Part shown: positions 7,711-15,644 of the stretch, in pieces
Layout: every line of letters starts with the position of its first letter
Numbering within the stretch: the first letter of the stretch is position 1
Notes under the pieces: model-generated
The model's input: only the letters and a program-made list of their open reading frames with translations
Databases searched by the model: none
Told to the model about the DNA's origin: nothing
Translations under genes and position numbers: made by a program
Source of the DNA: an uncultured Burkholderiales bacterium
Lineage (GTDB): Bacteria > Pseudomonadota > Gammaproteobacteria > Burkholderiales > Burkholderiaceae_C
Assembly (NCBI GenBank): GCA_943908475.1
Contig: CALTTG010000004.1
Location: 62,001-126,000 of the forward strand
DNA: 64,000 nt
Direction: 5' to 3'

Positions 7711-9021
7711 ATGACCGCCCCGATGGACGCCTTCTGGATGCCGTTTACGGCCAACCGCGATTTCAAGCAGAGCCCCCGGCTGCTGTCTCGTGCGCAAGGC
7801 ATGCACTACTGGACGCCCGAGGGCCGCCAGGTGCTCGACGGCACGGCGGGGCTGTGGTGCGTCAATGCCGGCCACGCCAGACCACGCATTGTTGAAGCCA
7901 TTGCTCGCCAGGCCGCCACCATGGATTTCGCGCCCCCCTTCCAGATGGGGCACCCACTGGCGTTCGAGTTGGCCGAACGGCTCACCGAAGTGACCCCGCC
8001 TGGGCTCAACCGGGTGTTTTTCACGAACTCCGGCTCGGAGTCGGTGGACACCGCCTTGAAGATCGCCCTGGCCTGGCATCGCTTGCGAGGCGAAGGACAA
8101 CGCACTCGGCTGATCGGGCGGGAAAGGGGCTATCACGGGGTCAACTTCGCGGGCACGGCCTTGGGTGGCATGGGGCCCAACCGCAAGATGTTCGGCAGCC
8201 AGCTGTCGGCCGTGGACCACTTGCGACACACCCATGACCCGGCCAGGAATGCCTTCACCGTGGGGCAACCGGTCCATGGCGCGGAATTGGCCGACGACCT
8301 CGAACGACTGGTCGCGCTGCACGACGCCTCCACCATCGCGGCCGTGATCGTGGAGCCCATGGCAGGCTCCACTGGTGTGCTGTTGCCCCCGCAGGGCTAC
8401 TTGCAGCGCCTGCGCGACCTCTGTGACCGACACGGCATCTTGCTGATTTTCGACGAGGTCATCACCGGCTTTGGTCGCCTGGGTTCACCGTTTGCGGCGC
8501 AGCACTACGGCGTCACGCCCGACCTGCTCACCATGGCCAAGGGCCTGAGCAACGGCTGCGTGCCCATGGGCGCCGTGGCGGTGCGGCAAGAAATTCACGA
8601 CACGTTCATGAGCCAGGCCGCGCCGGGCATCGAGCTCTACCACGGCTACACCTATTCAGGTCACCCACTGGCTTGCGCCGCCGCTCTGGCCACGCTGGAC
8701 ACCTATGCCGAAGAAGGCCTGTTGACCCGCGGACGGTCGATGGAAGCTCACATGGCCCGCGCCGCCCACGCGCTCAAGGGATTGCCCCACGTGGTTGACA
8801 TCCGCAACACAGGCCTGGTGGTGGCCGTCGAGCTGGCGCCCCGCCCAGGCGCACCTGCCGGACGACGCGCCTTCGAGGCCTTCCTGGGCTGCTGGGACCG
8901 CGGCGTGCTGGTGCGCGCGTCAGGCGACAACATCGCCATTTCGCCGCCCCTGATCATCAGCGAATCCCAGATTGACCAGATTTTCTCCACCCTGGCCGAG
9001 GTCATTCAAACCTTGCCTTGA
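7711..9021 (+). CDS. Class III omega-aminotransferase, beta-alanine:pyruvate aminotransferase type
   Basis: PLP enzyme moving the amino group of beta-alanine or another omega-amine to pyruvate. 436 residues, normal length. Seen: N-terminal DAFWMPFTANRDFK typical of the beta-alanine:pyruvate group, the GTAGLWCVNAGH segment, the PLP-phosphate loop TNSGSESVDTALK (105-117), FDEVITGFGRLG with the cofactor-contacting Asp248, and TMAKGLSNG with the Schiff-base Lys277. A ribosome binding site AGAGGAA precedes the ATG. It is divergent from aceA across 240 bases and convergent with ppa. The exact amine substrate is not decided by sequence; gamma-aminobutyrate or putrescine use is possible. Confidence 0.9.
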   Translation: MTAPMDAFWMPFTANRDFKQSPRLLSRAQGMHYWTPEGRQVLDGTAGLWCVNAGHARPRIVEAIARQAATMDFAPPFQMGHPLAFELAERLTEVTPPGLNRVFFTNSGSESVDTALKIALAWHRLRGEGQRTRLIGRERGYHGVNFAGTALGGMGPNRKMFGSQLSAVDHLRHTHDPARNAFTVGQPVHGAELADDLERLVALHDASTIAAVIVEPMAGSTGVLLPPQGYLQRLRDLCDRHGILLIFDEVITGFGRLGSPFAAQHYGVTPDLLTMAKGLSNGCVPMGAVAVRQEIHDTFMSQAAPGIELYHGYTYSGHPLACAAALATLDTYAEEGLLTRGRSMEAHMARAAHALKGLPHVVDIRNTGLVVAVELAPRPGAPAGRRAFEAFLGCWDRGVLVRASGDNIAISPPLIISESQIDQIFSTLAEVIQTLP

Positions 9022-9039
9022 GTGGCTTCGGACACAAAA

Positions 9040-9061
9040 AAGCCGCTCCGAGGAGCGGCTT
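9040..9061 (-). terminator. Intrinsic terminator of ppa
   Basis: Nine-base stem (AAGCCGCTC / GAGCGGCTT) with loop CGAG. On the minus strand it runs into TTTTTTGTG, a clear Rho-independent terminator after ppa. For the plus-strand aminotransferase the tail is TTGGTCTT, much weaker. Confidence 0.85.
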
Positions 9062-9099
9062 GGTCTTGGCCCGCCGGGCCTGAACCCGGCCGAGCGTCA

Positions 9100-9627
9100 T
9101 CAGGCCTTTTGCACGTTGGCCAGGCCCGTGACCACTTCCTGCTTGGCTTCGTCGATGCCGCCCCAGCCCTTGACCTTGACCCACTTGCCGGGCTCGAGGT
9201 CTTTGTAGTGCTCGAAAAAGTGCTGGATCTGCTTGATCAGCAGCTCGGGCAGGTCTTCCAGCTTCTGCACGTTCTTGTACATCGGGCAGATCTTTTCGGT
9301 GGGCACGGCCACGATCTTGGAGTCGCCACCCGCCTCGTCGTCCATGTGCAGGATGCCCAGCGGACGGCAAGCGATCACCACACCGGGGGGCAACTTGAAC
9401 GGCGTCACGACCAGCACGTCCACCGGGTCACCGTCGGCCGCCAGGGTTTGCGGCACGTAGCCGTAGTTGCAGGGGTAGTGCATGGCGGTGCCCATGAAAC
9501 GGTCCACGAACACAGCACCGGTCTCGTCGACTTCGTACTTGACGGGGTCAGAATTGGCCGAGATTTCGATGATGACGTTGAAGACGTCAGGCGTTTTGGA
9601 ACCGGGGGTGACGTTCAGCAGGCTCAT
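9100..9627 (-). CDS. ppa: Inorganic pyrophosphatase, family I
   Basis: Cytoplasmic Mg-dependent hydrolysis of pyrophosphate to two phosphates, pulling nucleotide and polymer synthesis forward. 175 residues, standard for the bacterial hexameric family I enzyme. Signature elements: ISANSDPVKYEVDETGAVFVDRF at the N-terminus, the metal-binding run DGDPVDVLV (residues about 67-75), RPLGILHMDDEAGGDSKI and KWVKVKGWGG near the C-terminus. No good Shine-Dalgarno sequence is visible on the minus strand before the ATG at 9627, although the start matches the family. Convergent with the aminotransferase. Confidence 0.98.
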   Translation of the reverse strand: MSLLNVTPGSKTPDVFNVIIEISANSDPVKYEVDETGAVFVDRFMGTAMHYPCNYGYVPQTLAADGDPVDVLVVTPFKLPPGVVIACRPLGILHMDDEAGGDSKIVAVPTEKICPMYKNVQKLEDLPELLIKQIQHFFEHYKDLEPGKWVKVKGWGGIDEAKQEVVTGLANVQKA

Positions 9628-9726
9628 GGTGCTTGAATCAAAGGAGGTTGGACAAACATCGACACCTCATGGGCGCCGCGCCGCGCAAGTGTAGGGGATC
9701 AAGCTTTAGATAACTTGGTCTAATCA

Positions 9727-9799
9727 ATGTTGCAGCGCACAAAACCAGCTTGCAATGCTGCGGGAGATCCCTATACTAGGAATCATGTTGCAGCGCAGC
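9727..9799 (+). promoter_or_regulatory. Phasin promoter flanked by two 13-base direct repeats (possible PhaR operators)
   Basis: A sigma-70 promoter TTGCAA (9750-9755), 16-base spacer, TATACT (9772-9777) predicts a start near 9784. The 13-mer ATGTTGCAGCGCA occurs exactly twice, at 9727-9739 (upstream of the -35) and at 9785-9797 (over the predicted start). The second copy is part of TTGC-N6-GCAA. TGC-rich operators around a phasin promoter fit control by the PHA-responsive repressor PhaR; that assignment is inference. Confidence 0.6.
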
Positions 9800-9858
9800 A
9801 AACCACCCAGGTGGCCCGGCCAGTGCAGCAACCTCAACACCCTCAAATGGAGATGAAC

Positions 9859-10410
9859 ATGCTGACTGCCGAACAACTGCTCGCCGCCCACAAAGCCAAC
9901 GTCGAAACCCTGTTCTCGTTGGGCACCAAGGCTTTCGAAGGCGTGGAAAAGCTGGTCGAGCTGAACATCCAGACGGCCAAGACCACGATGGAAGAGGTGG
10001 CCGAGCACACCAAGGCCGTGCTGTCTGCCAAAGACGCCCAAGAGCTGGTGGCCCTGAACAGCAGCCTGATGCAGCCCGCCGCCGAGAAGGTCGCCGCTTA
10101 CAGCCGTCACCTGTATGACATCGCCACGGCCACGGGTGGCGAAGTGACCAAGGTCACCGAAGGCCAAGTCACCGAAGCCCAGAAGAAGTTCATGTCGGTG
10201 GTCGACAACGCCGTGAAGAACGCTCCTGCCGGCACTGAAAACGCCGTCGTGCTGGTCAAGTCGGCAGTGGCCGCGGCCAACAACGCGTTTGACTCGGTGC
10301 AAAAGGCTGCCAAGCAAGCTGCCGATGTGGCCGAAGCCAACTTCCAAGCCATGACCAACACTGCGGTGAAGGCCAGCCAAGCGGCTTCCAAGGCTCGCAA
10401 GACTGCCTGA
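9859..10410 (+). CDS. Phasin family protein (PHA granule-associated)
   Basis: Small amphipathic helical protein that coats polyhydroxyalkanoate granules. 183 residues from the ATG at 9859 (MLTAEQLLAAHKANVETLFSL...), chosen because GGAG lies six bases upstream and phasins of this family begin in this way; two in-frame ATGs at 9847 and 9853 would add MEMN. The protein is almost all predicted helix, rich in Ala, Lys and Glu, with the family segment AFEGVEKLVELNIQTAKTTM near residue 30 and an Ala/Lys-rich C-terminus (KASQAASKARKTA). Followed by a strong terminator. It implies that the organism makes PHA, although no PHA synthase is in this window. Confidence 0.92.
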   Translation: MLTAEQLLAAHKANVETLFSLGTKAFEGVEKLVELNIQTAKTTMEEVAEHTKAVLSAKDAQELVALNSSLMQPAAEKVAAYSRHLYDIATATGGEVTKVTEGQVTEAQKKFMSVVDNAVKNAPAGTENAVVLVKSAVAAANNAFDSVQKAAKQAADVAEANFQAMTNTAVKASQAASKARKTA

Positions 10411-10536
10411 TGAATGCGTGCCTCCCTGAGAGGCACCGGGTCTGCGTCGCGTGAATGCGACGAAGTGCGCACAAACGCAGCACCCGTGAAACGGTTGTCT
10501 CCTCGGTACCCGGTGAAATCTTTTCAAGGTACCTTC

Positions 10537-10567
10537 AGCCTGGTGGCTTGCCACCAGGCTTTTTTTC
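10537..10567 (+). terminator. Intrinsic terminator of the phasin gene
   Basis: Perfect 10-base stem AGCCTGGTGG / CCACCAGGCT with loop CTTG, followed by seven T residues with one C at the end. A textbook Rho-independent terminator. It ends one to thirteen bases before the possible start codons of aat. Confidence 0.93.
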
Positions 10568-10580
10568 TATGCTTGCGCCC

Positions 10581-11318
10581 ATGATCGAGTGGTTGAACGA
10601 GCAAGACCCCTTCCCCCACACCTCGCGCGCGCTGGGTGAGCACACCGACGCCCCGGGCCTGCTGGCAGCCGGCGGCGATTTGTCGGTGCGACGACTGCGG
10701 GAAGCCTACCGCCACGGCATTTTTCCCTGGTTCGGGCCGGGCCAACCCATCATGTGGTGGAGCACCGCGCCGCGCATGGTGCTGCAGACGCAAGATTTCA
10801 AGCTGTCTCGCTCGCTGCGCAAGACCATCGCCCGGTTTCGACGAACGCCCGGTTGCGAGATTCGCATCGACAGCCAGTTTGACCAGGTCATCCGACACTG
10901 CGCCCAGACCCCCCGAGAAGGTCAGGACGGCACGTGGATCGTCGATGGCATCCAGCAGGCCTACATGGACTGGCACCGACAGGGGCAGGTGCATTCGTTC
11001 GAGACCTGGATGGATGGCGAGTTGGTCGGGGGGCTGTACGGCATCAACCTGGGACGCATGTTTTTTGGTGAGTCGATGTTCGCGCATCGAACCGACGCCT
11101 CCAAAATTGCCCTGGCGGCCCTGGTGTGTTTTTGCCGGGCGCACCAGATGCCCCTGATCGACTGCCAGCAGCAGACCGACCACCTGGCGTCGATGGGCGC
11201 GGCACCGGTGTCGAGGGACGATTTCGAGGCTCACCTCAAACAAGTGGTGGACCTGCCAGCGCCCGAAAAATGGTCCTATGATGACTCGCTCTGGTCCCAT
11301 CTGATCGACGCGACGTGA
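10581..11318 (+). CDS. aat: Leucyl/phenylalanyl-tRNA--protein transferase
   Basis: N-degron enzyme that adds Leu or Phe from charged tRNA to proteins with N-terminal Lys or Arg, marking them for ClpSAP degradation. 245 residues from the ATG at 10581 (MIEWLNEQDPFPHTSRAL...); an in-frame ATG at 10569 would add four residues. Family motifs: GLLAAGGDLSVRRLREAYRHG, IFPWFGPGQPIMWWSTAPR, GTWIVDGIQQAY, ELVGGLYGINLGRMFFGESMF and LIDCQQQTDHLASMGA. The stop overlaps the GTG start of bpt (GTGA), so the two transferases are translationally coupled. A strong terminator lies directly upstream, leaving almost no leader and no visible Shine-Dalgarno sequence. Confidence 0.96.
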   Translation: MIEWLNEQDPFPHTSRALGEHTDAPGLLAAGGDLSVRRLREAYRHGIFPWFGPGQPIMWWSTAPRMVLQTQDFKLSRSLRKTIARFRRTPGCEIRIDSQFDQVIRHCAQTPREGQDGTWIVDGIQQAYMDWHRQGQVHSFETWMDGELVGGLYGINLGRMFFGESMFAHRTDASKIALAALVCFCRAHQMPLIDCQQQTDHLASMGAAPVSRDDFEAHLKQVVDLPAPEKWSYDDSLWSHLIDAT

Positions 11319-12061
11319 CCCACCTGAAAGACCTCCCTCTGGCCTCGTTGCAGTTTTATGCAACAGCGCCCTATCCGTGCAGTTACCTGGCGGACAAGGT
11401 GGCGCGGTCTCAGGTGGCCACACCCAGCCACGCCATCAACGCCGATGTGTACTCCGGCCTGGTGGGCAATGGCTTTCGGCGCAGCGGCATGTTCACCTAC
11501 CGCCCCCATTGCGACGGGTGTCAGGCCTGCGTGCCCTTGCGCATCCCGGTGGGCAAGTTCTCGGCCAACCGCAGTCAGCGGCGAGCCTGGAAGGCCCATG
11601 ATCACCTGCAAGCTCGGGTCATGCGGTTGTGCTTCACCTCTGAGCACTACCGGCTCTACCTGAAGTACCAGGCCAGTCGTCACAGTGGCGGCGGCATGGA
11701 CCAAGACTCCATCGACCAGTACACCCAGTTCTTGCTGCAAAGCCGCGTCAATTCCCGTCTGGTGGAATTTCGCACACCACCATCGTCCAGCGGTGAAGTG
11801 GGGGAGCTGAAGATGGTGTCGATCCTCGACATCCTCAACGACGGCTTGTCGGCCGTCTACACCTTCTTCGATCCCGACGCAGAAGCCAGCTACGGCACCT
11901 ACAACGTGCTGTGGCAAATCGAGCAGGCACGCGACATGGGCCTGCCCCATGTGTACCTGGGCTACTGGATCGAGCAAAGCCCGAAGATGGCCTACAAATC
12001 CAACTTCAGGCCCTACCAAATCCTCCAGGGCGGGCAGTGGGTGGAGAAAACGGCGCCCTGA
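11315..12061 (+). CDS. bpt: Aspartate/glutamate leucyltransferase (bacterial R-transferase homologue)
   Basis: Second N-degron transferase: adds Leu to proteins with N-terminal Asp or Glu. 248 residues, typical length. Starts with GTG at 11315 inside the aat stop (GTGA overlap). Family features: FYATAPYPCSYL near the N-terminus, HCDGCQACVPLRIPV with the conserved Cys pair (about residues 68-71), SLYLKYQ-like YRLYLKYQASRH, and the C-terminal acetyltransferase-fold run GLPHVYLGYWIEQSPKMAYK. Its stop abuts the stop of the convergent SIMPL gene with no gap (12061/12062). Confidence 0.96.
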   Translation: MTHLKDLPLASLQFYATAPYPCSYLADKVARSQVATPSHAINADVYSGLVGNGFRRSGMFTYRPHCDGCQACVPLRIPVGKFSANRSQRRAWKAHDHLQARVMRLCFTSEHYRLYLKYQASRHSGGGMDQDSIDQYTQFLLQSRVNSRLVEFRTPPSSSGEVGELKMVSILDILNDGLSAVYTFFDPDAEASYGTYNVLWQIEQARDMGLPHVYLGYWIEQSPKMAYKSNFRPYQILQGGQWVEKTAP

Positions 12062-12811
12062 TCAGCGTTGGTGGAGCACGGCCGAACCACTCACCGTGAC
12101 CGTCACACTGCCTTTGCCGGGCGCCACGGGCAGCGGTGCATCCATGGCCATGTCGGCCTTCAGCGAGCGGGCCATCATGGGCACCGGGTGGCCCTCGAAG
12201 CCCGGCTCGCCTGACTGAATGCTGAGTTCCCCAACGCTGTAACCAGGCGCGCCAAACGCCTTGGCCACGCCCTGTGCTTTGGCCTGCCAACGGGCAATCG
12301 CCTCGGACAACAAGGTGGCCTCACTGGCTTCTCGGGTGGCCCGCGACAAGCCGTAGCCCACCTGCGTGACGTTCATCGACGCAGACAAACGCCCCGCCAG
12401 TTGAGCGATGCCGCCCATGTCCTTGCCTTCGATCACCAACTGCGCGGCACCCTGCCAACCATTGATGCGGCCCTTGTTGTCGTAGCGCGGGTACAAGGAA
12501 AACGCCCCTGTGCGGGTCTCGATGTACTCAGGTCGGCTGACGCTGCGCGCCTCCTTCAAGGCCGCCTCCAGCACCTGCTTGAGGTGGGCCTGCACCTCGG
12601 CCGCCTGCGTGCCGTCGCGGTTGACCGACAAAGTGACCGACAACACGTCTTGCGCCAGCTCCTGGGTGGCCGAGGCTGTGAGGTTCACCACCCCCTTGGG
12701 CATCGCCGGGGCCACCGACTGCGCCTGGGCCGTCAGTCCGGCAGCGGCCAGCGCACTGGCCGTCATCCAGTTGCGCAACGTACGGGGGGAAGAGACTCGA
12801 GACACGGGCAT
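12062..12811 (-). CDS. SIMPL-domain periplasmic protein (DUF541)
   Basis: 249 residues with a signal peptide (about 1-29: Arg-containing start, hydrophobic MTASALAAAGLTAQAQS) and one SIMPL domain (about 40-245; VNLTASATQELAQDVLSVTLSV at the start and KGSVTVTVSGSAVL at the end). SIMPL proteins include YggE of E. coli, linked to oxidative-stress tolerance; the molecular activity is unknown. The start at 12811 has GAAGGAG six bases upstream; a longer reading would begin at 12868 without one. Tail to tail with bpt. Confidence 0.85.
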   Translation of the reverse strand: MPVSRVSSPRTLRNWMTASALAAAGLTAQAQSVAPAMPKGVVNLTASATQELAQDVLSVTLSVNRDGTQAAEVQAHLKQVLEAALKEARSVSRPEYIETRTGAFSLYPRYDNKGRINGWQGAAQLVIEGKDMGGIAQLAGRLSASMNVTQVGYGLSRATREASEATLLSEAIARWQAKAQGVAKAFGAPGYSVGELSIQSGEPGFEGHPVPMMARSLKADMAMDAPLPVAPGKGSVTVTVSGSAVLHQR

Positions 12812-12894
12812 GAAAGCTCCTTCAAGGTGGTCATCACACAACGTTTCAGGTCGAAGCCCCGATGACAAAGGTCAGGCCTGACACGGTGGCGCAA

Positions 12895-12966
12895 TATTTG
12901 TAACAAGCGGTCAAAGCACTGGCTGGCCACTTGGCAAAGTGGTCACAATCGCCGCTGTTACAAATA
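12895..12966 (+). promoter_or_regulatory. Inverted repeats upstream of ompR (candidate autoregulatory sites)
   Basis: An exact 11-base inverted repeat, TATTTGTAACA (12895-12905) and TGTTACAAATA (12956-12966), brackets about 50 bases directly upstream of the ompR start at 12983. Between the arms lies a second inverted repeat CCACTT-N4-AAGTGG (12927-12942). Each outer arm carries GTTACA, which resembles known half-sites of OmpR-family regulators. Autoregulation by the downstream OmpR is inference. Confidence 0.5.
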
Positions 12967-12982
12967 CGTTGAGGACCGGATC

Positions 12983-13720
12983 ATGACCACCAACACCCCG
13001 AATCAGCGCCCCGATCGCGTGCTGGTCGTCGACGATGATGCCCGCATTCGCGACTTGTTGCGCCGCTACCTGAGCCAAGAAGGTTTCGAAGTGCTGCTGG
13101 CCGAAGATGCCAAGGCCCTGAACCGCTTGCTCACGCGCGAAACCGTGGACCTGATCGTGCTCGACCTGATGCTGCCGGGCGAAGACGGCCTGTCGATCTG
13201 CCGTCGCCTGCGCGCCGCCAACGACATCACCCCGATCATCATGCTCACAGCCAAGGTGGAAGACGTCGACCGCATCGTGGGCCTGGAAGTGGGGGCCGAC
13301 GACTACCTGCCCAAGCCCTTCAACCCGCGTGAATTGCTGGCCCGCATCCATGCCGTGCTGCGCCGTCGGCCCGCCCCTGAGGCGCCGGGCGCCCCTGCCA
13401 AAGATGCACAAACCGTCAACTTCGGCCCCTTCGAATTCGATCTGGCCCTGCGCCGACTCAGCCGAGAGGGCGACCCCATCGCCCTGACCACGGGGGAGTT
13501 CTCCATGCTCAAGGCCCTGGTGCGTCATCCGCGCCAACCCCTGAGCCGCGACAAGCTGGCCCAACTGGCTCGCGGCCGCGAGTTCGAGCCCTTCGACCGC
13601 AGTCTGGACGTGCAGATCTCGCGCTTGCGCAAGATGATCGAACCCGATCCGTCTCAACCCCGCTACATCCAGACGGTTTGGGGCGTGGGCTACGTGTTCG
13701 TGCCGGACGGCGGAAACTGA
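12983..13720 (+). CDS. ompR: Response regulator, OmpR family
   Basis: DNA-binding response regulator partnered with the histidine kinase 47 bases downstream. 245 residues. Receiver domain (about 11-125) with acidic pocket DDD (17-19), phosphoacceptor Asp61 in LIVLDLMLPGEDG, Thr in MLTAKVED and Lys in LPKPFN. Linker of about 20 Pro/Ala residues, then a winged-helix trans_reg_C domain (about 147-240, ending YIQTVWGVGYVFVPDGG). Closest by organisation to OmpR of osmotic and envelope control; the regulon cannot be read from here, but the upstream inverted repeats suggest autoregulation. Confidence 0.92.
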   Translation: MTTNTPNQRPDRVLVVDDDARIRDLLRRYLSQEGFEVLLAEDAKALNRLLTRETVDLIVLDLMLPGEDGLSICRRLRAANDITPIIMLTAKVEDVDRIVGLEVGADDYLPKPFNPRELLARIHAVLRRRPAPEAPGAPAKDAQTVNFGPFEFDLALRRLSREGDPIALTTGEFSMLKALVRHPRQPLSRDKLAQLARGREFEPFDRSLDVQISRLRKMIEPDPSQPRYIQTVWGVGYVFVPDGGN

Positions 13721-13767
13721 GCCATCATCTCGCCCGTGCTTGATCGCCCTGCCCTGTTGTACTGAAG

Positions 13768-15096
13768 ATGCCCAAAAATCGGTTTGCCCTCAGCCTGTTC
13801 TGGCGCACCTTCATCCTGCTGGGTTTGTTGCTGACCATCAGCATCATTGCCTGGTTGCAAACGTTCCGGGCCCTGGAGTTCGAGCCCCGCGCCGTGCAGG
13901 CCGCGCAACAGATCGCCTCGCTGGTGAACCTGTCTCGTGCGGGCCTGCAATATGCTGACCGCATCAACCGCGTGACGCTGGTCAAAACCATCTTTGACCA
14001 GGAATCGATCACGCTCAAACCCCGCGAGCCCAGCGATCGCTACGAGCCGTTCGAGACCAGCCGATTCACGGCCATGATCTCCAGCGAGTTGCACTCGCGC
14101 ATGGGGGCCGACACCGTGATCGCCGGCAGCGTGAATGGCGAAAAGGGGCTGTGGGTGGGCTTTCAGATCGAGCAAGACCGCTACTGGCTGCAGGCCGACC
14201 CCACCCGGGTGGAGCCCATGACGGGGCGCACCTGGATCATCTGGGTCAGCATCGCCTTTGTGGCCACCATGCTGGGCTCGGCCGCCATCGCCCGCCTGAT
14301 CAACCAGCCCCTCAAAGAGCTGTCGTTTGCCGCCAGCCGCATCCGCGAAGGCGAATACGACTCGGTGCTGGACGAAAGCATGATCACGCGCGAGATCCGC
14401 GAGGTGAACCAGGGTTTCAACCGCATGGCCCGGCAGCTCTCCAAGGTGGAAGAAGACCGCACCGTGATGTTGGCCGGCATCTCGCACGACCTGCGCACGC
14501 CCCTGGCCCGCGTGCGACTGGAAGCCGAGATGAGCGTGGCCGATGAAGAGGCACGCCGCAACATCGCGGCGGACATCGACCAGTTGGATGCCATCATCGA
14601 CAAATTCATGGACTACGCCCGCCCCGGCGACGTCAAGCTGGTGCCCGTGCATGTCTCCAGCGTGGTCGACAAGGCCATCAGCCAGTTCCGTGACACCAAA
14701 CGCATCCGCATCACGGCCAAGTTGCCCATCGACACCAAGGTCATGGCCGACGAAACCGAACTGAGCCGGGTGCTGACCAACCTGTTCGAAAACGCGCGCC
14801 GCTACGGCCGCAACACCTACACGGGCGTGGCGAATGTGGATGTGAGCTACACCCGCTCAGGCTCTTGGGTGATCTTGAGTGTGCGCGACCATGGCCCCGG
14901 CGTGGCCCCCGAAAAACTGGTCCAGTTGACGACGCCCTTCTTCCGGGGCGATGCCGCACGCACGGCCGCATCGGGCGCGGGGTTGGGTCTGGCCATCGTG
15001 GACAAGGCGCTCCAGCGCATGGGGGGTGGCCTGGAGTTGGCGAACGCCTCGGGAGGCGGTCTGGTCGCCCATGTGCGACTCAAGCGGGCCCCTTGA
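13768..15096 (+). CDS. envZ: Sensor histidine kinase, EnvZ-like
   Basis: Inner-membrane sensor kinase for the adjacent OmpR. 442 residues: TM1 (about 12-32), periplasmic region (33-154), TM2 (about 155-175), HAMP (176-228), H-box GISHDLRTPLARVR with phospho-His240, N-box LTNLFENARRYG, D-box SVRDHGPGVAP and G-box ASGAGLGLAIV. The layout and the H-box match the EnvZ class. The signal is not evident from the periplasmic domain. The gene follows ompR in the same direction with 47 bases between; it is convergent with ispF. Confidence 0.9.
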   Translation: MPKNRFALSLFWRTFILLGLLLTISIIAWLQTFRALEFEPRAVQAAQQIASLVNLSRAGLQYADRINRVTLVKTIFDQESITLKPREPSDRYEPFETSRFTAMISSELHSRMGADTVIAGSVNGEKGLWVGFQIEQDRYWLQADPTRVEPMTGRTWIIWVSIAFVATMLGSAAIARLINQPLKELSFAASRIREGEYDSVLDESMITREIREVNQGFNRMARQLSKVEEDRTVMLAGISHDLRTPLARVRLEAEMSVADEEARRNIAADIDQLDAIIDKFMDYARPGDVKLVPVHVSSVVDKAISQFRDTKRIRITAKLPIDTKVMADETELSRVLTNLFENARRYGRNTYTGVANVDVSYTRSGSWVILSVRDHGPGVAPEKLVQLTTPFFRGDAARTAASGAGLGLAIVDKALQRMGGGLELANASGGGLVAHVRLKRAP

Positions 15097-15129
15097 TGCC
15101 CCCTGCGGCTGCCCCCTGTTGATGCGGCC

Positions 15130-15615
15130 TCAGGCTCGGGCTGCCAAGAGACACACCGCCCGAGCCTCGATGGCAAGGCCCTCTCCCACGGGCCCCATGC
15201 GCTCGGCCGTCTTGGCCTTGACATTGACCTGACCGACCGAGACGCCCAGGGCAAGCGCAATGCGCTCAACCATTCTTGGGATGTGTGGCGCCATTTTGGG
15301 TGCCTGGGCCACGATGGTCGCGTCCAGGTTCAGCAATTGCCAGCCCGCGGCCTGAACCCGGCGATGGGCTTCCTGCAGCAACACCACCGAATCTGCCCCC
15401 TTGAAGGCCGGATCGCTGTCCGGAAAGTGGCGCCCGATGTCGCCCAACGCCGCGGCACCCAGCAAGGCATCGGTGATGGCGTGCAACAAGGCGTCGGCAT
15501 CCGAGTGCCCCAGCAGGCCATGGGTGTGGGGGATGGTGACCCCACCCAAAATCAGCGGGCGCCCCGTGACGAGGGCATGGGTGTCCCAGCCTTCGCCAAT
15601 GCGCAGAGGTGTCAT
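15130..15615 (-). CDS. ispF: 2-C-methyl-D-erythritol 2,4-cyclodiphosphate synthase
   Basis: MEP-pathway enzyme that cyclises CDP-methylerythritol 2-phosphate. 161 residues from the ATG at 15615 (MTPLRIGEGWDTHALVTG...); another in-frame ATG at 15630 would add five residues. Conserved: GEGWDTHAL with metal-binding Asp and His, GHSDADALLHAITDALLGAAALGDIG, HFPDSDPAFKGADS, and the C-terminal KAKTAERMGPVGEGLAIEA. It lies 29 bases downstream of the condensation-domain gene on the same strand. Its usual partner ispD is about 4 kb away, on the same strand, beyond three unrelated genes. Confidence 0.97.
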   Translation of the reverse strand: MTPLRIGEGWDTHALVTGRPLILGGVTIPHTHGLLGHSDADALLHAITDALLGAAALGDIGRHFPDSDPAFKGADSVVLLQEAHRRVQAAGWQLLNLDATIVAQAPKMAPHIPRMVERIALALGVSVGQVNVKAKTAERMGPVGEGLAIEARAVCLLAARA

Positions 15616-15644
15616 GTGCGAGCCATTCATGGGCGGAGATTGTG

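Noticed and set aside
9668..9712. A 14-codon frame (MGAAPRKCRG...) downstream of an AAAGGAGG sequence
   Set aside because: The ribosome binding site is about 20 bases from the ATG, too far, and the peptide has no support.
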